Counted from the stretch's first letter, positions 11,864 to 25,073 are shown. The stretch is 64,000 nt of DNA from Cannabis sativa (GCF_029168945.1 NC_083602.1:68406600-68470599), one strand, 5' to 3'. The notes: generated from the sequence alone by a model not told the origin. Made by a program: numbers and translations.

Positions 11864-12167
11864 TGATGTGGCATGTCCACACAGGCAAGATTGATGCCAC
11901 ATGGAATACAACGTGCCACTAGGTAGGCCAAAACCCTACACAACACCTCAATTAACAAGGAATCCAAGAAATCAAACAGGGTTAAGTTACAAGGAAATGG
12001 CTAGCCAGGATGGTCATGTGCCAGCCAACCCAAAGCAAAAGGACGGTCGACTATCATGGATAAAGAGCTTCAAGAAGGCCCATTCGAATGGGAAGGGTCC
12101 ACAGTCTTCCTCCTCCAGGACCAGAACATAAGTTCACTCATCAGACGACTTCAACAACCCACAAAAA
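11864..12167 (+). mobile_element. Left part of a Tat-like Ty3/gypsy LTR, split by the SIRE element
   Basis: It begins tgatgtggcatgtccac, like tgacatggcatgtccac at 39199. It runs to cccacaaaaa at the insertion point of the SIRE element and continues at 29897-30457. The homologous LTR at 39199-40405 reads cccacaaaaatatag at the equivalent place. The gypsy/Tat label is carried from the gag-like sequence near that other copy and is tentative. Confidence 0.6.
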
Positions 12168-13468
12168 TGTTAACCCAAGATATGTTTCCAAGAGGGGGTG
12201 AATTGGAAAATTAAGCTAATTTTGGTAAATTAAAACTTTTAACACAAAACTATACAATTAATATACTTAATCCAGTAAATGCAAGTAATATGGAAAGCAG
12301 TTACATAGAGCAAATAACTAAACTTGTAAGTAAAGAGTTTAATGGTAAAAAATTGCAAACTGTCGATTTTTATAAGGTTTGGTAGAACCAAGCCACCTAC
12401 GACCTTGGTCTTCAAAGTTATAGACCTAGCTTTGAGTTCCACTATCGAGCCAAGTTAATAGGCTTGACTAACCCTTATCATTGAGAATTTTTCACCAAGG
12501 TGTTTCCAAACCTCTCACAATATTTTTGCACCCCCAAGGACTATCAACCCCTTTCTCGGATTATTGTAGTGACAATCTCACTCTAAGAGGGTTGTTTAAA
12601 ATACCGGTGGCAATCTCACCTCAATTAAAATTTGGAAATTTTTTTTGAATTACAAGCAAACTCACTCTAGAAGTATGATGAAATAATGAAAAAACTAGAG
12701 TGATTAGCAAGCACACTTGAAGAAATTAAAACAAAATTTGGCTCAAAGTGTGTCAAAAGTGTTGTTGGATTTTAAACTTGTGAGCTCATAAAATCTCTTG
12801 AATAGGTTTGGTATCTGAAATAAATGCTCAGTCAACTTAAATTTCTTAGTAAAAATTGAGTTTATATAGTGTTGGAGTGAAATATAGTCGTTTATAGCCG
12901 TTAGCACGCATTTCAAGGAGAATTCTACCATGCTCTAGAATTCCAGATTGGTTAAAACTAGAATTCTGGATTCCAAACAAAATTTTAGATGGCTTACAGT
13001 GATAAAATTTGCATTTTTTTAACTAAAAAGTGCATAAATTTTTACTCGTTTGTTAATTTTCAAAAATTTTAATTTTGTGCTCTTAGTTAAATCAGATGTG
13101 ATCTTAAAAGTCAATTTAAAAATTTTTAATATCATTTTGTGAAATAACTTGTCGCACAAGTTAGTGAGCCAAAATTCGTACTTAAAACATTTTTAAGTAT
13201 GGACTTGAAAATCACTATACAGTACTTTGAAATGTAAATAAACCTTCATGAAGTCTTGCATTGAGTTCCTTGAGTCTTGGAATGCACTTCGGGTCACTTT
13301 TGAGAATTTTGATAAAATTACCATTTTGCCGTTGGAATTGATTTTGCCTTAAGAAAATGCTCAATTATCTTTAATTTGTGCTACAAAATTAAAAAATTAT
13401 TAGTGAAAAATAATAATCAAATATTTTTTAATCATGGAAACAAGAAGGCTTAAGAGTTTGGGTCAACA
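12168..13468 (-). mobile_element. 3' LTR of the SIRE-type element
   Basis: 1301 bp, homologous over its length to the 5' LTR at 28568-29896, which is 1329 bp. The many substitutions and small indels between the pair show that the insertion is old. Left flank AAAAA. Confidence 0.92.
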
Positions 13469-14033
13469 ATCTCCGCATTTTTGATGATATCAAATATTTG
13501 ATTATTTTTAAAAGGGAAGGGAAATAATATTGAAACAATATATTAGATTAGCTCCCCCACAATATGTGCAAGGGTTAAAAAATTAAAAATTAAAAATTTT
13601 ACCTTTTTAACTTTATCTTTCATGATTTTGTAAACTCTCCCTCAATTTATTACTTATATTCAAAAAGCATTAGAAGTCCAAATATTAAGTTGTTGCCAAA
13701 AAAAAAAAATCACTATGGAATTTGTCCCACTTTTGATTCATCAAAAAGGGTGGCAAGGGCAAGAAAAAAAATCATAAACACCATTCATTAAAACATAGAA
13801 CCATAAACATAGATAATCATATCCAAACAAACATATCATCCAAGCATAAAGAGAAAAAGCAAACAAGTAAAACATAACACACTAACACATAGAAAGTCAA
13901 GCATATTAAGTCTAAAAAAACATAAGCATTAAGAACGCTGCTAAAACATGATGCAAGGGACTAAGTGGTGGGGCTCCAAAGCAGTCCATGTAAGGCTTTC
14001 ATTGGGTCATTTCCCTTGGATGTTGTCAAAACC
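13469..14033 (-). other. 3' non-coding region of the SIRE-type element
   Basis: AT-rich sequence between the end of the extra ORF and the 3' LTR. A purine-rich stretch lies next to the LTR on the - strand. No gene seen. Confidence 0.5.
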
Positions 14034-15266
14034 TTACTCCATGTCTCCCCTCAGGGTGGCCATTTTGTTTTGGATGTTGGTAAATTGTGTGTTCATTTCA
14101 CCTCTTAAGTTTTGGAAATGAGTGCCAACCGAGGTGTGGAGACGAGAAAATTCCAATTTGATTTTAAAATGAGGAACTTGAGACATTGGAGGTGCTTGAG
14201 ATAGTGATTCTTCTGCTTCACTCTCACTTGCAGGAAAGTTAATATTCTCCTCTTGGTCTTCATCATCACTTTCTTGGTCAACTTTCATTCTTTGTCCTCT
14301 TTTAGGTGTGAAAACCCATACATCATTGATAAAAGTGTAACCCATAGCCTTGAAAGTTTTGGATCCGAATATGTCATTAGAGGTGGGTTCAGCTTTCTTT
14401 TCATGTGAGAGAGGGATTTCCAAAAGAGGAAAAGGTAGCTAAAAAGGAAATCAAATGGGATAGTTTTGACCATAGCAGGTTTGAACATATCAATAATTAC
14501 TTTGAGAATGAGATAGCCTAGGTTGATGGGTGTAACTTTTGCTATCATGAGGTGCAGTGTAATTGATCTATGGAATTTATCTCATCTTGATGTCCACTCC
14601 TAGGTGCAAGGTTAGCCATAATGAATTTATGAAGTATTTTGGCTTCTATGGTGAGTTGATGTCTGTTTGATCTCATGATAATGGGACTATCACCACAAAG
14701 GTTCCTAGAACACTCATCAAAGTTATAGGTTCTATCATTTTAAGAGAAAGTTTAGGGTCAAGCAAAATACCGTTATTAGGTGCTTTTAACAATTCATTGA
14801 GCGAGTCAATATTAAGTTCAAAAGCTACCCCTCTAAGTGTCCTTTTAACACATAAAGGTGCATAGCATGGTTTGATGTAAGCATAAAAACCTAGTACAAG
14901 CCTAGGATATAAGGGTGTCTTGATATTGATAAAAGAGGTCCAACCTAAAATATCAAAGTGGTGGCTAAAATCAACATAATCAAGGCTAGGGAGATCACAT
15001 ATTTTACCTTTGAAGATCTTCCTAAAGGAGAAATCGTTGACATAACGTTGGTAGTCCTCTTGATCATAGAACAAAGTGGGTTCTTGCTTTGCTTTTTCCC
15101 TTAGCTCCCTTTGTTATTGAGCTGTAGCCAATTTCATTTTAGCCCTTGAGGCTGGATTGGATGAGGAAGCCGTGGAAGGAGAATGCTAAGAAAAGAGAGC
15201 TTTGAGTTTTGGAAGAGATGAATGTTACGGTTTGGAAGGTAAGAAATGAGATAAAAAATAATGGGG
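14034..15266 (-). pseudogene. Extra 3' ORF of the SIRE-type element (plant transposon-protein domain), broken
   Basis: On the - strand, the frame at 14673-15074 gives about 130 residues with the shape of the 'putative plant transposon protein' domain: FYDQEDYQRY, a region ending LPSLDYVDFSHHFDILGW, then YPRLVLGFYAYIKP. The downstream part (14034-14423) is acidic and Ser-rich, with DQESDDEDQEEN. It occupies the position of the envelope-like third ORF of SIRE elements, but I see no signal peptide or membrane segment that would support an envelope. Its upstream end has an in-frame stop (near 15118) and is cut by the LTR at 15267. The function of this ORF class is unknown. Confidence 0.65.
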
Positions 15267-18200
15267 TGTTGGAATTTATTTTACCAGGATCTAGATTTAC
15301 TAACAAGTATGTCTTTAACATCCTAAATATGAACTTCTAAAACGATATAAAATAAACACATAAAAGGTATGAGAAACCGTACATTGGTTACAGCAGAATT
15401 AAATGACTCCTTCCGCTCAGATCTCTAACCCTTGTATCCTTTCTGTAGCAGAGTATCACCAAGATCTGAGCCCGAAACTCCTTCTGTTGTTTCGATTCTT
15501 GACAGTCTTACACACTATGATTGAGGACTAACTTGCTATGTGTAGGCATGCACTCAATCACTAAGGCTCGAATTTGATAGTGAAGAAAGCTATAGGATTT
15601 CAAAATTAGAAGAATAAAAAGTCTCATAAACCTAGTTGTTAAAGAGAAAGAAAACTAGGTTTAAAGCCTTTGACGCATTAGTTGGATAATGAGATCATAC
15701 TTTTCCTTTTATACTAATTTCACATAGGGTTAGTGTTGGGTTTTATGCCCTAAATAAAACTCTTTACAATCTGATTAGTTATCAATATAAGAAATTTGAA
15801 GTGATTGATGTTTGCATGAATTTTACATGCTAATGGTTTAAATATGTTTATTACATTTACACACAGAATCAGTTAAATCCAGATCATATGTTTATTCACA
15901 ATTACAGTATCGTCAACACAGTGGAATGTGATTGTGATCATATGAATCAAAAGACTTGGTCCCTGTTTCATCAGTGTTATTGGATTTACACTAATGTGAT
16001 AATCAGCGATGATGTGTACTTACACTTGGAGTAAGTGTTATGTTCTTTCCAGGACATTAGTAAAGTATACTAGTTTCGAATGTATGGAGTATACATTGGA
16101 CTGGATCGATATTGCAACTAAGTTAGGATATTACAAACTTACCGTTACACATATCTTTCCAAGTCAATATCAGTAGTTGATCTTAAGATTAAAAGAATCT
16201 AAATCCTGATATGCTTGGGCTCAACTCAGGAGTGCTATTCATGTTCTTTGATTTATTAGTTAAGCCTACTTTTGGGTCAGGGTGATACGTATATTTTGGG
16301 AACATGATAGTATGATTGAGTGGGAGTGCTGAACATAAATATGGAATCTATAGCTTCTACTGGTGTATAGAAGTCAAGTGATGATTCCCTTCGAGCTTAG
16401 CAAATAGAAGTAAATGGATGAGCTCTTGTTTAACTGGCTAATTATTAGATCATTAAACACCATATACAGGTAGCTAAGTGTTTTAAGGGGCAAAATACAT
16501 TGAGGGGTGAGAACGGTAAAGAAATCCCATCTCGATGTAGATCATCTATATAGAGGATCTTTAAATCACAATAAGATTATAACAATGGTTAAATGAGATA
16601 GCATATTGATATCGTGGAACATACAATATGCTCTATATAAGTCTGAGAGTGCAATTCTAAGTTCTAAGAGTGGATTCAACGAAGAATTAATAAGTAGGAA
16701 TTTACTTGGTAAATTTGGTTCACTTATTGGAAGCTCAGCATATAGATCCATGGTCCCCATTCTAGTTGAGAACATTCTGCTTGTAAGACTCATTAATTGA
16801 TTCGTGATTGATCAATTATAATTCTAAAGTTAGACTCTGTCTAATTTTATGAATTTTCACTAAGTAGGGGTGAAATTGTAAAGAAAAGAGTTTCTAGGTT
16901 TATTTATTTATTAATGGACTTTATATGTCTAATTAATAATTAAATTAAATGACAATATTATTTAATAATCTATTTTAGTTATTAAATAATTAGTTTTGGC
17001 ATTTAAAAAGGTTAGAATTGGAAAATTGGCGTTTTTGAGAAAATAGAGATAAAATTTGATAAAACTGCAAAATTAAGTGAGGCCCAATAACACACCATGG
17101 CCGGCCACTTAAATAGGTTTTTCAAATTAATATTTTCATTATTTTAATGTCAAATAAATCCTAACCTAAACCTAGTAGTTGCCTATAAATAGAAAGTGAT
17201 GGCTCAGTCACATAACATGCTTTCATTAGTAATCTGACAGAAATTTCTCTCTTCAGAAAAACTGAGCCTTCCCCACTTTCTATACTGGCCGAAATCTTCT
17301 TCCTCTCTTTTCTCCTTCATCTTTTTCGACCCTAGTGAAAGAGTAAGTGCCCACACACAGCAAGCAGTAACTCAATCATAGATTGGAAGACTGTGAAGGA
17401 TCAAACTTGAAGAAGAAGGACATTCGGGCTCAGATCTTGATTATACTCTGCTACAGAAAGGATTCAAGGGTTAGAGATCTGAGTGGAAGGAGACATTAAT
17501 TCCGCTGCATCAATGTAAGGTTTTCTTAACTTTATATGTGTTTAATTTATCGTTTTAGAAAGTTCATATTTAGGGTGTTTAAACAACATACTTGTGAGTA
17601 GATCTAAGATCCTGGTGAAATATATATTCCAACAGTTAGGGCTGATTTATTTGGAATAAAAAAAATGATAAAAATAGAGCAAAAATACCCTTAAGGGGCG
17701 GTCATAAAGTGGGCCCTACACTAGTGAGATTTTTGCAATTTTTCTTAACTATTTATTTATTTTTCAAAAATACTACTTTTTGCACTTTCAACCATATAAA
17801 TGTCAAAACTATTTCTTGAATAATTAAAATAATTATCAAATAAAATTTCCATTTATAATATTTATTAATTAGACTCCATAAAGTCTCTTAATTAACAAAT
17901 AAACCCTAAAATCCTTTTTCTTCACAATCAAGCCATATCTTAGTGAAAATTCATAAACTAGACATAGTCTAATTTTAGAATTATAATTGATTAACTAAAA
18001 TCAATTCACTGAGCCTTACAAGCAGTTTGTCTAAACTAGTATGGGGACTATGGGCCTATATAACTGAGCTTCCAATAAGCAAATCTAGAACTTACTAAGT
18101 AAATTCTCTAACTTATTAGTTCCTCATTGCACCACTATAGAATTTGGAATTGCACTTTCAATTATATAGAATGCTCTATCTGCTCCACGATATAGATACG

Positions 18201-19066
18201 CTATAAGATTATCCATTTGTTATTATCCTAATAATCAATGATCATCTATAAATGATTTACATTGAATAGGGATTAATTTACCATTACACCCTTCAATGTA
18301 TTTTATCCTTAAAACACTTAGCTACCTATAAATGATATTTCAGTGAACTAATATAATCACTTCAACGAGTACTCAACCATTTATCTCTATTAAGCCAAGC
18401 TCGAAGGAAATCATCATTTGACTTCTATATCCGGATAGAAGCTATAGATTCTGTATCTATGATTAGCGCTCCCACTCAATTGAACTACCATATTCTTAAC
18501 CTATATGTCATGGGAAGAACCATTTGGTCGACTTTAACGAATAGATTCAAGAACACGAATAATGCATCTGAACTAGAACCTAACCATCTCAAGATTGTGA
18601 TCATTTGATCTAGGATCAACTAGGTGATATTGAATTGAATAGATATTTCGATAAGTTTATCATATCTACTTCAAGTTCATTATCGGTCCCTTCCAATGCA
18701 TACTCCATGCATCCAAACCAAGCTTACTTTAACCAATGCCCTGGAAAGGACATAGTACTTATCCAAGGTGCAAGTAAACTACATTGTAGATTATCCTATC
18801 AGTTAAACCCATTGTACTGATAAATCATAGGAATACATTTAATCACATAATCTTGATTACTTTCCACTATGTTAACGACACAATAAGCAAGAATATCAAT
18901 GTGATAAGGATTTGGATGAATTTATAAATCAAATAAATATATAAATGATCACATGAACCAAATAACATACTAAATAAGTAATGAAAATAAATCTGTTTCT
19001 TTATTGATAATTGAATAGAAAAGATTACATTGAAATAGAGTTTTATTTAGGGCACAAAGCCCAACA
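15267..19066 (-). mobile_element. Solo Ty1/copia LTR (Angela/BARE-like), split by a second copy
   Basis: In + view it starts tgttggaattta and ends gcacaaagcccaaca. It is interrupted at 15734-17639 by a same-family LTR in the opposite orientation. Without that insertion it is about 1894 bp. A perfect TGGGG duplication lies at 15262-15266 and 19067-19071. No internal region, so a solo LTR. It cuts the 5' part of the extra ORF of the SIRE-type element. Confidence 0.92.
15734..17634 (+). mobile_element. Solo Ty1/copia LTR nested inside another LTR of the same family
   Basis: 1901 bp, starting tgttgggttttatgccctaa and ending attccaaca. A perfect GTTAG duplication lies at 15729-15733 and 17635-17639. 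It is younger than the LTR it interrupts and lies in the opposite direction. Confidence 0.94.
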
Positions 19067-19071
19067 TGGGG

Positions 19072-19869
19072 TTATTAATTTAGGGTAGAAAATCAGAATG
19101 GGGGAATAAAACTTGGTGATAAGGTTTTTATGTGGAAAAAATCACATTTAAAAAGACAAAAGGGCCCTTGGAATTTGGATCCTGCGTCTGGAATTTTGGT
19201 TGGTGCAAAAATAAACCTAAATTTTCAAAAATGCGCCAAATTTCTTTTTTTTTCTTTTTACCCAAATGACTCCAAACCTTTTCTAACACCTTAATATGAC
19301 AAAATAAAGATGCTCAAATAGGAAAATCAGAAAAATGTTAAAAATTGACAATTTACAGTAAGCTTTTCAAAAATTACCAAGCAAACTAGAACCTTATCAA
19401 AAATGAGTCTTATGCAACGAGATTGAAATATTAATTATCCAATAGTTTAAGAATATAAAATTTGAGGTATAAAAACTTATGGAATTGAAAAAAAATTTAA
19501 AAAGAGAAAGTTTGGCAAAAATCACTCTTTTAGGCCTAAAATCCTATAAATCAATATGTAGCATACCAAAAATTAGTTCAATGCATATTTCAATTATAAC
19601 AAGCTTATAAGCACACTAAATACACTTAATATGACAAGTTCAAGCATATAGACACAAAATCTAATCATATATGCAAACATTTACATGTTCACTTGTTTCA
19701 AAACAAGTCTAAAGTTCACCAAAAGTTCACATAATGACCTATAATTTTGATTTTTCAGCAAGTATAGTTCATGTAGGTCAAGCATCAAGAAATTTTCTCA
19801 TCTATGCATATAAGTCATGTAAATATCATATTCGGAACAAATATGCATAAATAGCTAGCAAACCTTATA
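19072..19869 (-). other. Non-coding region between pol and the extra ORF
   Basis: Very AT-rich, many stops in all frames. It links the pol 3' end with the 5' side of the extra ORF of the SIRE-type element. No gene recognised. Confidence 0.5.
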
Positions 19870-21063
19870 TTTAATTTAAGTTGGTCAAGCCTAGCTCTCT
19901 TCTAATGAAACTAAATCTCTCATCACTAAGAGGCTCGGTGAATATGTCTGCTAGTTAGAATTTGGTGCTCATAAAGTCTAACATGATATCACCTCTTTGG
20001 ATATGGTCTCTAAGGAAATGGTGACTTATGTCAATATGCTTGGCTCTAGAATGCAGTATTAGATTCTTAGAGAGGTTAATGGCACTAGTATTGTCACACT
20101 TTATGGGTGTACACTCAAAATCAACATCAAAATCCTTAAGAGTTTGTTTCATTCAAAGTATTTTTGCACAACAACTACTCGAGGCTATATATTCAACTTC
20201 GATTGTGGATAGGGCTACCAAGTTTTGTTTCTTGGTAAGCCATGACACTAGGGAATTTTTTAAAAAGTGACATGTTCCACTACTACTCTTCATATCCGTC
20301 TTACAATCAGCAAAGTCGACATCTAAGTAGCTTACTATTTCTAAGTTTGAGTTCTTAGGATACCAAACTCCTAGATTAATTGTGCCTATCAAGTATCTAA
20401 AGATTTTCTTAACGGCACTCAAGTGGGATTCTTTGGAACAAGATTGGTACCTAGCACAAAGACCAACACTGAACAAAATATCTGATCTACTAGCGATTAA
20501 ATATAGTAAAGAACCAATCATACCACTATACTTGGTGATGTCCACATCCTCAATACTTTCATCTTTGTCCATCTTTATAGACGTGCTCATGGGGGTTTTC
20601 ATGGACTTTGCATTTGCCAAGTCAAACTTTTGCAGTAGGTCTTTGATGTACTTGGTTCGACTTATGAATATATCATCTTTTTGTTGCTTGATTTGATGTC
20701 TGGGGAAAAAGTTGAGCTCTCCCATCATACTCATCTCAAACTCACTATGTATACACTTAGAAAATTCTTTACAAAGAGAATCATTAGTAGTACCAAAACA
20801 AATATCATCAACATAAATTTGTACTATACTAATGTCTTTTGATTTTCTTTTTATAAAAAGTATATTGTCTGCTTTACCCATTGAAAAACCATTTGAAATA
20901 AGAAAAGTACTTAACCTCTCATACCAAGCTCTAGGAGCTTACTTTAAACCATACAAAGCCTTTTTCAATTTATAAACATGGTTAGTGTATTTGTGATTTT
21001 GAAAGTTGGGAGGTTGAGAGACATAAACCTCTTCCATAATGTACCCATTTAAGAATGCACTTT
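19870..21063 (-). pseudogene. Copia pol 3' part: reverse transcriptase end and RNase H
   Basis: The longest open piece (20153-20881, 242 codons) contains the reverse-transcriptase catalytic box as YVDDICFG, then the connection region (SRTKYIKDLLQKF) and RNase H entry (YLDVDFADCK). The frame at 19955-20152 continues with IKCDNTSAINLSKN. The very end (about 19870-19950) reads ADIFTEPLSDERFSF, the normal end of a copia polyprotein. Two stops and frame breaks separate these parts. The upstream side is cut by the gypsy LTR at 21064. Confidence 0.88.
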
Positions 21064-24000
21064 TGTAACGCCCTAACAAATAGGCACGCTATGACATCCG
21101 TTAATGTAACCTAATCCCGACCAAACCGAATTTACAAGAAAATAAGAGCGAGAAAATTTAAACTTTAATTTACTTACAGAATGAAAATATAACTTGTAAT
21201 AACTTAAACTTTACTAACTATTCCAAAATATCATACATGTTTCGGGATTGCGTAAAAATTTTCATAAAACATTACAAGTTGCTTTTACATTCACTGGTAG
21301 ACCCAGCCCCGCGTGGTCTAGTGTGGCCCGAACATGTACAATCCACTGCCAAGCCCTCAAACTCATGGCTGATCTTAAACAGATTTACCCTATAACGTCC
21401 CCACTTCAAGCCTCCATTGGGCCCTTACACCCATGGAATGAATGATTCTTATACACGAGTACATCACTGTGGCTGCCTCATGGAGTGATGACTGGCCCTA
21501 CAGACCAACACGAGTGTTTCCATCGTGTTTTGTCCTCACTCGTGCGCTTCCTAGGAAAACTTCTCAGGAGGTCACCCATCCTGAAATTACCCCAAGTCAA
21601 GCACGCTTAACCTTAGAGTTAACACGGTGCACCTTGTTGATATAGGTAGTACCAATCAATCCATTTAAGCCTTCTTCAACTATGCAGTCCCATAATATAC
21701 AGTTGAAGAAGGCTTAAATGGATTGATTGGTACTACCTATATCAACAAAGTGCATCTTGTTTTCTGGTAGCCCATCACGAAAGAACTCCAAGGTTAGGCG
21801 TGCTTGACCTGGGGTAATATCAGGATGGGTGACCTTTTGAGAAGTTTTCCCAGGAAGTGTGCGAGTGAGGACAAAGCACACTGAAAATACTCGTGTTGGT
21901 TTGTAGGGTCAATCATCAGTCCATGAAGCAACCAAAGTGACGTACTTGTGTATAAGAGCCATCATTCCGTGCGTGGAAGGGCCTCGTGGAGGCTTGAAGC
22001 TGGGACATTACAAATGGTATCAAAGCCTTGACCCAGCCGGAAGTGTGGTCGATGAGGACGTCGAACCCCTAAGGGGGGTGATTATGATAGTCAGTAGTCC
22101 CATGATCTGTAAGGGGAATTACCGGGTAAGCTGTGCAATTCCACATCGCCTGGGGAAGGTCATGTGTGATGATCCTGAGACTGTGTAGGTATGGGACTAC
22201 ACAGTTGATGAGGGCTTAAATGGATTGATTGTACTACCTATATCAACAAGGTGCATCTTGTTTTTTGGTAGCCCATCATGAAAGAACTCCACGGTTAAGC
22301 GTGCTTGACCTAGGGTGATTTTAGGATGGGTGACCTCCTGGGAAGTTTTCCCAGGAAATGTGCGAGTGAGGACAAAGCACGCTGGAAACATTCGTGTTGG
22401 TTTGTAGGGTAAGTCATCAGTCCATGAAGTAGCCAGAGTGATGTACTTCTGTATGAGAGCCATCATTCCGTGGGTGTAAGGGCCTAATGGAGGCTTGAAG
22501 CAGGGACGTTACATACCCTTTCTTGCACGGTAGGGCACCCGTGGGCCAAGCCTAGCAAGACAGTAAAATAAAAATATACACAATAATCAATGATCACTTA
22601 ATTATTGATGCCACTGCATCTATTCTCTATTTGACATAGACCTACGTGTTATGCTCACACGTCTATTTATGTCTATAAAGCATAGACCCACGTGTTACTC
22701 TCACATATCTAATTATAATAAGGCCTAAGAATGGTTTATCTCGAAACTGATTACCGAGTCTAACCTAATAATGACTTGGGCGCATAATTCTTTGTTTCAA
22801 CATATATATCATGGCATTGCATTCAAAATCATTTAATCACTACACGAGTAACCCTAGGTCATATAACCACTCACTTTAGGGTAATAACCCTAATCTTGGT
22901 TCCTCATTTAATCACAATCATAATATCAAACATGAGTGCCACCACGCTTAACTCTACATGTTAACTACTGTCTTACCTGGTATCCCAAGTATGTGGATAT
23001 TCCAAACCACTGGGTTTTCCTTTACAAGCGCTGGTAATCCTAGTCACAATTCTCGAGAATTCACAAATAGGGTTAATCCCAAAATTCAATTTCATATAAT
23101 CACATAATTGGCATTTCATTTACTGATAGGCATAAAGAGCTTGGAACGAGCTTTCCAACAATATAAAGAACATCCCAAACGGAGTCCCGAGTCAAAAGTT
23201 ATGGCAAAAACAAAAATGTGAAAATTCCCGAGAAAGACGGGGCCTCGCCGCGACGAGCAAGGCCATGGCCGCGGCGAGGGGCCCTGTAACCCAAAAATCT
23301 ACCATTTTTCATAACTTCAAATTTCAACCATTTCAAACCCAAAACTCATTCCAAATCATACACAAACTCATAATCAAAACTAAAATCACCCTAACCATTA
23401 CCAACATTGAATTTAGGGTATAAAACCAAACTTCAAGATATGTAATTAGTCAAGCCTTTCAAAATCATCACAAACAACAAGCTTTGAACTCAACTTTCAA
23501 AGCTTCAATCTATCAAGAATAACCCAAAAAATTTAGAACATAACCCCAAAAATTAAACCCCAGACTACAACCCTAAAATCATACAAAGCTCACTAGATAC
23601 AAGCTACATAGTCCCAAAAGCTTAAACACCCCAAAAGCATCAAAATAACACATAAAGATTACAACATGCATCAAGAAAATCTCAAGAACATCAAGCAAAA
23701 ATTCAAGCATCAAACACAAGCTCAAAGCTTCAAATCTAATTCAGAATAACATAATTAAAAGAGATTAAAGGGCTACCAAAGTTCATAAGCTTCAACTAAG
23801 CAAATCCCCCACAAATCCTCACTAATTAAGCCTTGATTTTCCAAAATTGCTCAAAGTTTGAAAACAAAGAGAAAGGGAGAGAGAGAGAGGGGTTGGGCCA
23901 AGCTAGAAACCAGAAAATAAAATAGAACTTTAATTTCTAAAATTACTTTTGTTGAAATTTGCTTAAGTGGCCAAATGACCAAAATGCCCTCAAGGCATAA

Positions 24001-24429
24001 AAATGATATTCACACATAATAAGGGTAACATTGTCCAAACTAACACATATAATTTCAGATTATCTCACTTATCATATAAATGCCAAAATAAAATCCCAAA
24101 AATGTATTTTGGGCCCAGAACTTGATTCGGCTCAAAATACCTGGTTGTGACTATACCGCGCCGACTTGTCAGAAAATACTTGTAGATAGACAGAATAAAC
24201 ATATTATTTAATAATATAGCTCATAAGCACAATATATCATCAAATTATGATTTTACACTTCTCAGGTCCAAATTACGAAAAATGCCCCTAGTATACCAAC
24301 GGGGTCTTAAAATACAATTTAAAAGTATAATTCCATATATTAAGTTATATAATAATATAATTCCACATTAGTACATAATTAAACTAGTTAGGGTTGCTAA
24401 TTTGGTTTCCAAAACCTTAGGGTATTACA
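21064..24429 (-). mobile_element. Solo Ty3/gypsy LTR (Tekay-like) inserted in copia reverse transcriptase
   Basis: Starts tgtaacgccctaacaaatag and ends agggtattaca in + view. It is about 2.24 kb after subtracting the Cassandra insertion. Flanks ACTTT (21059-21063) and GCTTT (24430-24434) are a 4-of-5 target duplication. Taking the LTR out rejoins the conserved MDVKSAFLNG motif of the host pol. Orientation is inferred: the - strand end (tgttagggcgttaca) looks like a gypsy LTR terminus, and the LTR at 47588-49330 has a related layout. Confidence 0.75.
21391..22513. mobile_element. Palindromic Cassandra element (one LTR arm inverted)
   Basis: 21391-21690 is a Cassandra LTR in - orientation, truncated at its U3 side. 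It meets head-to-head a + oriented truncated LTR (about 21700-22011), followed by the PBS (tggtatcaaagcc at 22015), internal segment, and a full + LTR (about 22087-22513). A perfect 5-bp duplication TACCC (21386-21390, 22514-22518) brackets the whole composite. The inverted arm lacks about 30 bp beside the 5S-like box A region. 5S-like promoter blocks therefore face each other. See finding. Confidence 0.85.
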
Positions 24430-24560
24430 GCTTTTTACATCCATTTGGTACAAGATAAAATTCATGTGGCATGCAAAAGCTAACAACATTCTTATGAACT
24501 CAAGTCTTGCTATTGGGGCAAAGGTTTCCTCATAATCAATTCCTTCTTCTTTATTGTAAC
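24430..24560 (-). pseudogene. Copia reverse transcriptase, N-terminal piece
   Basis: - frame codes GIDYEETFAPIARLEFIR and LAFACHMNFILYQMDVKS, the conserved start of copia reverse transcriptase. It is flanked by the gypsy LTR on one side and the hAT MITE on the other. Confidence 0.9.
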
Positions 24561-25073
24561 TAGGGGTGTTCATCAAACCGTTTAAACCGCTCAAATCGCC
24601 CACACCACACCGCACTGCAAAAATATGCAGTTTGAAATTCTTTGCGGTGCAGTCGCGGTTTGAATTTTTCCTAAATTGCGCAGTGCAGTGTGATTTGCAG
24701 TTTTAAATTATTAATATGAGGTTCAAACCGCACCGCACATTATAAAAATACTAATTTTTATATTTAGTTAGGTCCAATATGTGAATGTCCAACCCAAAGC
24801 CCACTAATTATTGTATTATTGAAACTTAATTTTTTTTCATATTTATTCTCAAGCCTTATGGTATTTTTGACAAGTGTTACTCAAGCTTTGTTGTATTTGT
24901 GGTAGTTTAATTATTGGAGATAGTCCAAACCGCACCGCACCGCACCATTTTTTGCGGTGCGGTTTTTTAATTTCGTGGTGCGGGTGCGGTTTGAGAAATT
25001 AGAAAAACTGCATGTGCGGGTTGGTTTGAAAAACTAGTCAAAAACCGCACCACCCGAACCGCGAACACCCCTA
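24561..25073. mobile_element. hAT-type MITE
   Basis: 513 bp with terminal inverted repeats taggggtgttc / gaacaccccta and an 8-bp duplication ATTGTAAC / ATTATAAC (24553-24560, 25074-25081). The interior has many repeats of gcggtgcggttt and its complement, so it can fold extensively. No transposase. Confidence 0.9.
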
